This document shows, piece by piece, positions 1 to 4,105 of a DNA stretch of 6,835 nt. The stretch comes from UBA5399 sp964464145 (GTDB lineage: Bacteria > Bacillota > Clostridia > Christensenellales > Christensenellaceae). Each line of letters opens with the position of its first letter. Positions within the stretch are counted from its first letter, which is position 1. A program made the translations under genes and the position numbers. Below the pieces are notes generated by a model. It was not told the DNA's origin and did no database searches. It saw only the letters and a list, made by a program, of their open reading frames with translations. The stretch spans positions 1-6,835 of the forward strand of contig CAYXFB010000106.1 in the NCBI GenBank assembly GCA_964464145.1, given 5' to 3'.

Positions 1-54
1 CCCAGGGCCTACGGCTTAGAAGGCCGTTGCTCTATCCAGCTGAGCTACGAGCGC
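1..54 (-). tRNA. tRNA-Arg (anticodon TCT), partial: 3' end outside window
   Basis: Read on the minus strand from 54 to 1, the sequence folds as the first 54 bases of a tRNA. It has the 5' acceptor strand GCGCTCG, TA, a D-arm GCTC...GAGC, an anticodon stem ACGGC/GCCGT around the loop CTTCTAA, a 5-base variable loop and the 5' half of the T stem (CTGGG). The anticodon TCT is complementary to window bases 18-20 and reads the AGA/AGG arginine codons. The T loop, the rest of the T stem, the 3' acceptor strand and any CCA lie beyond the left edge. The gene is transcribed away from the operon on the right and shares no transcript with it. Confidence 0.95.
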
Positions 55-88
55 AGGGATATTCAGCTTTTCAAGAAAAGCAATATTT

Positions 89-117
89 ATTCTAATACAA
101 AACGCGCCGTATTGCAA
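89..117 (-). promoter_or_regulatory. Promoter of the tRNA-Arg gene
   Basis: On the minus strand there is a -35 box TTGCAA (112-117), a 17-base spacer and a -10 box TAGAAT (89-94). Transcription would start near base 82 and give a leader of about 28 bases before the mature tRNA 5' end at 54. The perfect spacing and the position directly behind the tRNA support the call. Confidence 0.7.
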
Positions 118-231
118 CATAATATGTAAGAAAAGTGACACGCGCAATAAAAAAATACGGCGGGTTTGTGCCTTGCAGAAGCGATATAAGTACGTAATAA
201 AAATACAACAAAAAAAAGTGTAACTATATAC

Positions 232-260
232 TTGTTTTTTCTTTCGAAGTGAGTTAATAT
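232..260 (+). promoter_or_regulatory. Candidate promoter for the dehydrogenase genes (upstream)
   Basis: TTGTTT (232-237), a 17-base spacer and TAATAT (255-260) form a reasonable sigma-A-type promoter. It would give a start near 267 and a 5' leader of about 168 bases that includes the phased repeats and the G-rich island. The region is very AT-rich, so chance matches are likely. A competing candidate is the perfect TATAAT at 407-412. Confidence 0.3.
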
Positions 261-406
261 GATAACAATACATAACAATCAAGAACAAATGAAAAGAATT
301 GCTTACTATTTATTGTTGTTACGGGGTCGGATATGGGTTGCGTTGTGCGGCGAGGCGAGGGCTTTGGTCGGTAAGAGCAATGAACATCTAAATAGAAATT
401 GTTTTT

Positions 407-412
407 TATAAT
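407..412 (+). promoter_or_regulatory. Candidate -10 box (TATAAT) close to the MDR gene
   Basis: A perfect TATAAT sits 22 bases before the start codon at 435 and would start transcription near 419, just before the ribosome binding site. No recognisable -35 box lies 16-18 bases upstream, and there is no extended TGn. If it is used, it probably needs an activator. It could equally be a chance match in AT-rich DNA. Confidence 0.25.
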
Positions 413-434
413 TAAATATTGCAGGAGGTAAGAC

Positions 435-1460
435 ATGAAGCAGGCGGAGCTGGTTTCACCCAAGAAATTTGTTGTTAAAGAGGTCGATATACCCGCTGTG
501 GAGCAGAATCAGATTTTGATAAAAGTTCACGCGATAGGTATATGCGGCACGGATATACATGCTTATTATGGGAAGCACCCCTTTATTTCCTGCCCCATCG
601 TGCTGGGCCACGAGGCTACGGGCGAGGTGGTGGAGTTGGGCGACGCCGTGTCCGGTTTTGCGCTGGGAGATCGCGTTGTGCTTCGGCCGCAGAGCGTTTG
701 CGGAGAGTGTTTGCCCTGCGTGGAGGGAAGATCGAACATATGCAATTCGCTTCGCGTGAACGGCTGCCAGTTTACCGGTACCTCGGGCGAATATTACGCG
801 ATAGATGAGGATTTCGCTTACAAAATACCCGATTCCGCCGCTTACGACGAGGGTACGCTCATAGAGCCGCTGGCCGTGGGGGTGCATGCGGTAAGGCGCG
901 GCGCGGCCGATATACGCGGCAAAAAGGCGCTTGTTATAGGCGCGGGAGCTATTGGAAACATGGTCGCGCAGAGCGCGAAGGGCATGGGTGCTGAGGCCGT
1001 TATGATATCGGACGTTTCGCAGTATAAGCTGGATATTGCCAAAAAATGCGGCGTGGATCATGTGGTGAACATAAAAGAGAGCAGCCTTGCCGATGTGATG
1101 GCGGAAAAATTCGGCCCGGACGGCGCGGATGTCATATTCGAATGCAGCGCCAGCGAGGGCGCGCTGAACGAGGCGCTCAGCGTGGGCAGGAAGGGCATAA
1201 ATATCGTTATACTTGGCGTGTACGGCAGCCGGGTATCAGTGAATATGGCCAACGTACAGGATAGGGAATATTCACTCATAGGCTCGCTCATGTATTTGGA
1301 TGAGGATTATAAAAAGGCCATAGAGCTGCTGGCGGAGGGCAAGGTGGATCTCGGATCGGTGATCTCACACAGATTTTCGCTGGGCGAAATAGCGGCGGCG
1401 TATGATTTCATAGATAAAAACAGAGATGATGTGCAAAAGGTCATACTCACGGTGGACTGA
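435..1460 (+). CDS. Zinc-dependent medium-chain alcohol/polyol dehydrogenase (MDR family)
   Basis: This cytoplasmic enzyme should oxidise a secondary hydroxyl of a polyol, sugar or sugar acid with NAD. The 341-residue length is normal for the sorbitol/threonine/idonate dehydrogenase group. The N-terminal GroES-like domain has the catalytic zinc ligands Cys37 (GICGTD), His59-Glu60 (GHE) and Glu144 (IEPLAVG). The four structural-zinc cysteines are 89, 92, 95 and 103. The Rossmann domain begins near residue 163 with GAGAIG (169-174), and Asp193 at the end of the second strand favours NAD over NADP. ATG 435 is chosen because AGGAGG (423-428) lies 6 bases upstream. The SDR gene follows after 22 bases, so the two are probably co-transcribed. 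Fold and zinc sites are near certain; the substrate is unknown. Relatives include L-idonate 5-dehydrogenase, sorbitol dehydrogenase, galactitol-phosphate dehydrogenase and threonine dehydrogenase. Confidence 0.95.
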   Translation: MKQAELVSPKKFVVKEVDIPAVEQNQILIKVHAIGICGTDIHAYYGKHPFISCPIVLGHEATGEVVELGDAVSGFALGDRVVLRPQSVCGECLPCVEGRSNICNSLRVNGCQFTGTSGEYYAIDEDFAYKIPDSAAYDEGTLIEPLAVGVHAVRRGAADIRGKKALVIGAGAIGNMVAQSAKGMGAEAVMISDVSQYKLDIAKKCGVDHVVNIKESSLADVMAEKFGPDGADVIFECSASEGALNEALSVGRKGINIVILGVYGSRVSVNMANVQDREYSLIGSLMYLDEDYKKAIELLAEGKVDLGSVISHRFSLGEIAAAYDFIDKNRDDVQKVILTVD

Positions 1461-1472
1461 ACCTACTTTTTT

Positions 1473-1485
1473 GGAGCGGTGTATG
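1473..1485 (+). promoter_or_regulatory. Ribosome binding site that sets the SDR start
   Basis: GGAG at 1473-1476 lies 6 bases before ATG 1483. An in-frame ATG at 1426 lies inside the MDR gene and has no such site. The protein therefore starts at 1483, with the usual short N-terminus (about 12 residues) before the first Rossmann strand. Confidence 0.85.
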
Positions 1486-2250
1486 AGTTATTTAGATGAA
1501 CTGTTTGGATTGAGCGGTAAGGTGGCTATCGTTACGGGCGGCAACAAGGGCATAGGCCGGGGACTGGCGCTGGGCTTCGCCCGGGCGGGCGCGGATATAG
1601 CCATATTATCGCGTTCGGAAGCAAACGAAGCAATGGCCGAGATAGAGGCTCAGGGGCGAAAGGCCTACCACGTTCGCGCGGACGTTTCGAGCGAGACGGA
1701 GGTGCAGGAGGGCATAAAAGAGGTGTGCGAGAGGTGCGGGCGCATAGACGTTGTTATAAACAACGCGGGCGTAACAAGCCACACGAATATATTTGATACG
1801 GACGCGGCCGAGTTTAAGCGCATACTGGATACGAATTTACTGGGTGAATATTATGTGGCGCGCGCGGCGGCGGTGGCCATGATAGAAATGAAAATTCAGG
1901 GCAGCATAATAAACATTTCGTCCATATCGGCGCGAATAGTGAACAAACCGAACTATCAGGTGGCGTATAACGCTTCCAAGGCGGCGGTCAACCACATGAC
2001 GCGCAGCATGGCGCTGGAGCTGATACCCTATGGCATACGCGTGAACAGCATAAGTCCGGGCTATATGGCCACGCCCATGTCTGTTGATGTGCCCGAGGAG
2101 CTGAAGCAGGCCTGGTACGAAATGATACCCATGGGGCGCATGGGCACGCCCGAGGAGCTTATGCCCGCCGCGCTATATCTTGCCAGCAGTGTTTCCCGTT
2201 ACACGACCGGTTCGGATCTTTTGATAGACGGAGGCTATGTTTTGATTTAG
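1483..2250 (+). CDS. Short-chain dehydrogenase/reductase, gluconate-5-dehydrogenase / ketose-reductase-like
   Basis: This classical SDR of 255 residues should reduce a keto-sugar or keto-acid, or run in reverse, in the cytoplasm. The cofactor motif TGGNKGIG covers residues 18-25, and NNAG covers 93-96. The catalytic set is complete: Asn118, Ser147, Tyr162 and Lys166 (YNASK). PG at 192-193 and the C-terminal DGG (249-251) are typical. Lys22 in the glycine motif and Arg44 after the second strand, with no Asp there, point to NADPH. The C-terminal pattern of a proline-led helix followed by TTGSDLLIDGG resembles gluconate 5-dehydrogenases and arabinitol/sorbose-type reductases. It lies 22 bases after the MDR gene and ends before a 408-base spacer. 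Pairing with an NAD-type MDR suggests consecutive steps of one pathway. The fold is certain; the exact substrate is not readable. Confidence 0.94.
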   Translation: MSYLDELFGLSGKVAIVTGGNKGIGRGLALGFARAGADIAILSRSEANEAMAEIEAQGRKAYHVRADVSSETEVQEGIKEVCERCGRIDVVINNAGVTSHTNIFDTDAAEFKRILDTNLLGEYYVARAAAVAMIEMKIQGSIINISSISARIVNKPNYQVAYNASKAAVNHMTRSMALELIPYGIRVNSISPGYMATPMSVDVPEELKQAWYEMIPMGRMGTPEELMPAALYLASSVSRYTTGSDLLIDGGYVLI

Positions 2251-2270
2251 TTTGCTTTCGTAAATCAAAA
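2240..2270 (+). repeat. Inverted repeat overlapping the SDR stop codon
   Basis: Bases 2240-2249 (TTTTGATTTA) and 2261-2270 (TAAATCAAAA) are perfect 10-base complements around an 11-base loop, and the stop codon lies in the left arm. The stem is almost all A-T and no T-run follows, so it is at best a weak 3' end or processing structure. A further TTTGATT at 2282-2288 could compete for the right arm. Confidence 0.5.
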
Positions 2271-2317
2271 AAGTTTGCAAATTTGATTGAATATGTGCGA
2301 TTTAAAATTAAATAGTG

Positions 2318-2330
2318 ATTGATAATCAAT
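2318..2330. promoter_or_regulatory. Operator-like palindrome
   Basis: ATTGATAATCAAT is a perfect 13-base palindrome apart from its central base. It is centred about 57 bases before the predicted start of the promoter at 2346-2374. The position would suit a dimeric regulator, but palindromes of this length can occur by chance in AT-rich DNA and no regulator gene is in the window. Confidence 0.35.
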
Positions 2331-2345
2331 ATTGACGCTCAAGTA

Positions 2346-2374
2346 TATCCAAATTAGAGCAAAGCTGATATAAT
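2346..2374 (+). promoter_or_regulatory. Candidate extended -10 promoter for the importer genes
   Basis: TGATATAAT (2366-2374) is a perfect extended -10 element. The -35 region 17 bases upstream (TATCCA, 2346-2351) is poor, which extended -10 promoters tolerate. Transcription would start near 2381 and leave a leader of about 278 bases. Confidence 0.4.
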
Positions 2375-2424
2375 ATGAAAATATGAACGCAAGCAGAATG
2401 TTTTCGGCATAAAAAGCCTTATTG

Positions 2425-2442
2425 TGCGGATAAAATGCGGAT
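2425..2442 (+). promoter_or_regulatory. Direct repeat next to the importer promoter, possible activator site
   Basis: TGCGGAT occurs at 2425-2431 and again at 2436-2442, 11 bases apart (one helical turn). It ends 9 bases before the -35 box at 2452. Short direct repeats on one DNA face just upstream of -35 are typical of AraC-type and response-regulator activators. The binding role is inferred. Confidence 0.35.
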
Positions 2443-2451
2443 GGGATTAGT

Positions 2452-2480
2452 TTGCAAAATGCACGCGCGAATGGTAAAAT
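2452..2480 (+). promoter_or_regulatory. Probable main promoter of the importer operon
   Basis: TTGCAA (2452-2457), a 17-base spacer and TAAAAT (2475-2480), with TGG directly before the -10 box, form the best promoter in the spacer. The -35 hexamer is the same as that of the tRNA-Arg promoter. Transcription would start near 2487 and give a leader of about 172 bases. Confidence 0.5.
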
Positions 2481-2612
2481 AAAAAGAAATCAAAATAATA
2501 CGCTTACAAACTATACATATAGAAAACAAAACAAATTTAAGACCACTGAAAACGAAATAAGATTATAGTATTGCCATTTGTGGCTTTTCTCTAATATACA
2601 AAAGACTATATT

Positions 2613-2628
2613 TACCTTGAGAAAGGTA
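2613..2628 (+). other. Small stem-loop with GNRA tetraloop before the binding-protein RBS
   Basis: TACCTT (2613-2618), loop GAGA, then AAGGTA (2623-2628) form a 6-base-pair hairpin with a stabilising GNRA loop, ending 16 bases before the AAGGAGG ribosome binding site. It could shield the 5' end of the transcript or affect ribosome access. The hairpin is short and its function is unproven. Confidence 0.4.
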
Positions 2629-2644
2629 TCAATAAACAATATCC

Positions 2645-2661
2645 AAGGAGGAAATGAAATG
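2645..2661 (+). promoter_or_regulatory. Ribosome binding site that sets the binding-protein start
   Basis: AAGGAGG (2645-2651) lies 7 bases before ATG 2659. A nearer ATG at 2654 reads only Met-Lys-stop. An in-frame ATG at 2578 has no binding site and would place a stretch of 27 residues ahead of the signal peptide. The start at 2659 puts the positively charged MRK directly before the hydrophobic core. Confidence 0.9.
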
Positions 2662-3906
2662 AGAAAATGGATAACAGTGCTTATGGTTGTTGTATTTGCG
2701 GTGATGGCTCTTGCCGGTTGCTCGGCGCCTGCCCCCGCAGCGTCCGAGGCTCCGGCGGCAGCGCCCGCTTCTGAGGCTCCGGCGGCGGCGCCCGCGTCCG
2801 AGGCTCCGGCGGCGGCGCCCGCTTCTGAGGCTCCGGCGGCGGCCCCCGCGTCCGAAGCTCCGGCGGCTCCCGCAGAACTGCCCAAGGTTAAGATCGGCTG
2901 GGCCCCCCCGGCGGTTACAGGCGTTTTCAAGACGGCTTATGAATATATGGAAAAAGCCGCCGCGGAAGCCAAAAACTACGGCATAGATGTGGAGATCATC
3001 ACAAAATCCGGCGAGGTGGAGCTGGATGACGCTACGCAGATAGCAAACATAGAGAACCTTGTTCAGTCCGGCTGCGACGTTATAATGATATCTCCCTCCA
3101 ACACGGCTGCCGTAACACCCGCCATAAACGCCGCTAAGGAAGCGGGCGTGGGCGTTATAGTTGTAAACATGCTTGAGGAGATAGACGGCGCGAACGTTGA
3201 CGCTTATATCGGTTTCGACAATAAGGTTGCCGGCAAGATCTCCGGTTATGCGGCGCTCAACAGCATGGGTGGTCCGGGCGTCCTGAACGAAGGCGACGAG
3301 AAACCGTCTCCCGAAACATATCTCGATCTCGCATGGTGGGAAAATATGTACAAGGATGCCGATCTGTCCAATGTTAAAGGCAAGGTTGCCATAATAGAGG
3401 GTATATCCGGCAGTATGTATTCCAATCAGCGCGTTGAGGGCGTTCGCGAAGCGCTGGCTCTCGCTCCGGGAGTTGAAGAGGTTCAGCTGCTGGCTGCCGA
3501 TTGGGAACGCCAGAAGGCCGTTTCCGCCGCAGAGAATATTTTGCAGGCCAATCCCGAGCTGGACGCTATAGTAGCTGTTTCCGCCGAGATGGAATTTGGC
3601 GCAATATCCGCCGTTGAGAGCGCGGGTCGCCAGGACGAAGTTAAAGTTATAGGCAACGACGGTACGCCTGAGTCTATCGCCGCCATAAAGGCCGGTCAGC
3701 TCACGGCAGAGACATGGCACGGCTTCCCCGAGTGGGGCTGGTACGGCGTGGAAATAGCTGTTAAGCTGGCTTACGGAGAGCCGGTTGAGAAGCTGGTAGA
3801 CGTTCTGCCCAGAACTGAATACATAGGCAATGCGGACACATTCTATCCGAATCCCGTTTTGAAGCCCATAGACTGGGAAAAAATAATAGCTGACAAAGCT
3901 GTATAA
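2659..3906 (+). CDS. Sugar-type ABC transporter substrate-binding lipoprotein (Peripla_BP_4 / RbsB-like)
   Basis: This extracytoplasmic receptor captures a small carbohydrate and hands it to the permease encoded downstream. Of its 415 residues, 1-20 form a lipoprotein signal peptide (MRKW, hydrophobic core, lipobox LAGC) with Cys21 lipidated. Residues 22-75 form an Ala/Pro/Ser/Glu linker with five SEAP repeats that spaces the receptor from the membrane. The two-lobed RbsB-type fold starts at about residue 76 (KVKIGW). Typical elements are SGCDVIMISPSN (137-148), GFDN (185-188), GKVAIIEG (241-248), QRVEG (257-261) and NDGT (333-336). Odd points are an extra segment at about 206-239, SAEM (308-311) where relatives often have an Asn-Asp motif, and aromatic WHGFPEWGWYG (353-363) where relatives often have Gln-Pro. 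The ligand is probably not ribose. It heads the importer operon with its own probable promoter. Confidence 0.96.
   Translation: MRKWITVLMVVVFAVMALAGCSAPAPAASEAPAAAPASEAPAAAPASEAPAAAPASEAPAAAPASEAPAAPAELPKVKIGWAPPAVTGVFKTAYEYMEKAAAEAKNYGIDVEIITKSGEVELDDATQIANIENLVQSGCDVIMISPSNTAAVTPAINAAKEAGVGVIVVNMLEEIDGANVDAYIGFDNKVAGKISGYAALNSMGGPGVLNEGDEKPSPETYLDLAWWENMYKDADLSNVKGKVAIIEGISGSMYSNQRVEGVREALALAPGVEEVQLLAADWERQKAVSAAENILQANPELDAIVAVSAEMEFGAISAVESAGRQDEVKVIGNDGTPESIAAIKAGQLTAETWHGFPEWGWYGVEIAVKLAYGEPVEKLVDVLPRTEYIGNADTFYPNPVLKPIDWEKIIADKAV
2740..2874 (+). repeat. Five 27-base tandem repeats coding the lipoprotein linker
   Basis: Five units of 27 bases start at 2740, 2767, 2794, 2821 and 2848, each coding nine residues around SEAP. 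Units 1, 3 and 5 begin GCGTCC and units 2 and 4 begin GCTTCT, so the array has a 54-base higher order. It creates long false reading frames on the minus strand. Copy number may vary between strains. Confidence 0.92.
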
Positions 3907-3992
3907 GGATACGCGCAGCAAGGAAGGTATAAATGGTGGTATAAGCGGTCTGCAACTTGGCGGATCGCCGTGAAAAAACAAAAATAGGCAAT

Positions 3993-4031
3993 GGAACAGC
4001 GGGGCGGAAAACATTTCGCCCCCGCAGTTCC
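3993..4031 (+). other. Strong stem-loop after the binding-protein gene (mRNA stabiliser or processing site)
   Basis: GGAAC (3993-3997) pairs with GTTCC (4027-4031). After one A/A mismatch, GCGGGG (3999-4004) pairs with CCCCGC (4020-4025), and CG pairs with CG across a single bulged C. The loop is GAAAACATTT. No T-run follows, so it is not a standard terminator. Such hairpins after the first importer gene are known, as in malE-malF, to protect the binding-protein message and raise its level over the other components. Confidence 0.65.
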
Positions 4032-4056
4032 GAAAATGGATTGGGATAAAATACAC

Positions 4057-4079
4057 GCGCCCCTTTTTTAAGCGGGCGC
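4057..4079 (+). other. Stem-loop just before the ATPase RBS
   Basis: GCGCCCCTT (4057-4065) pairs with AAG (4070-4072) and GGGCGC (4074-4079), with one bulged C and a TTTT loop. It ends 8 bases before AGGAGG at 4088. It may tune translation of the ATPase or block exonucleases. The T-run lies in the loop side, not after the stem, so terminator function is unlikely. Confidence 0.5.
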
Positions 4080-4087
4080 ATGAAGTT

Positions 4088-4105
4088 AGGAGGAAACTTA
4101 TATTG
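4088..4105 (+). promoter_or_regulatory. Ribosome binding site and TTG start of the ATPase gene
   Basis: AGGAGG (4088-4093) lies 9 bases before TTG 4103. The first in-frame ATG (4124) is 30 bases away and would remove the first strand of the nucleotide-binding domain. TTG is therefore the supported start codon and may lower expression relative to the binding protein. Confidence 0.85.

Larger units (their letters stand above)
55..434. other. Intergenic region between tRNA-Arg and the MDR gene
   Basis: This 380-base stretch holds no convincing gene; its reading frames are short, lack ribosome binding sites and have AT-rich, low-complexity translations. It contains the tRNA leader and promoter (to 117), an AT-rich tract, phased ATAACAAT-like repeats (262-288), a G-rich island (322-371) and candidate promoter boxes for the rightward operon. 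The two flanking genes are divergent, so this region should carry promoters for both. Confidence 0.7.
2251..2658. other. Intergenic region between SDR and binding-protein genes
   Basis: This 408-base AT-rich stretch has no supported gene. It holds the 3' inverted repeat of the SDR gene, a palindrome at 2318-2330, two candidate rightward promoters (2346-2374 and 2452-2480), a direct repeat at 2425-2442, a small GNRA-loop hairpin (2613-2628) and the binding-protein ribosome binding site. I recognise no known riboswitch class in it. Its length and the promoter candidates suggest the importer genes are transcribed independently of the dehydrogenase genes. Confidence 0.7.
3907..4102. other. Spacer between binding-protein and ATPase genes
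   Basis: This 196-base spacer has no supported gene or clear promoter. It holds a small 4-base-pair hairpin (3959-3969), two strong hairpins (3993-4031 and 4057-4079) and the ATPase ribosome binding site. Neither strong hairpin has a T-run directly after it, so read-through to the ATPase gene is expected. Confidence 0.65.

Noticed and set aside
1..434. tRNA-linked integration (att) site or mobile element
   Set aside because: The tRNA 5' end, not its 3' end, faces the operon. There are no integrase or transposase frames and no repeat of the tRNA 3' end in the window.
16..463. Short minus-strand frames across the tRNA and the AT-rich spacer
   Set aside because: They run through the tRNA or its promoter, or into the MDR gene, with low-complexity translation and no ribosome binding site.
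1426..1482. Upstream in-frame ATG extending the SDR by 19 residues
   Set aside because: It lies inside the MDR gene, lacks a ribosome binding site and adds residues unlike SDR N-termini. ATG 1483 has GGAG at proper distance.
2546..2559. Half-match to a catabolite-responsive (cre) site, TGAAAACG
   Set aside because: The right half does not fit the cre consensus. A similar CG-centred match near 2252-2266 also fails on symmetry.
2533..2588. Possible hairpins around GCCATTTGTGGC with TTTT, as a terminator in the leader
   Set aside because: Only four base pairs, no uninterrupted T-run, and position just upstream of the binding-protein gene; too weak to call.
2578..2658. Upstream in-frame ATG extending the binding protein by 27 residues
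   Set aside because: It would bury the signal peptide. AAGGAGG before ATG 2659 fixes the start.
3920..3944. Mini-gene Met-Val-Val-stop (ATG 3933) after GGAAGG, possible leader peptide
   Set aside because: Three codons with no regulatory codon run and no attached terminator; likely chance.
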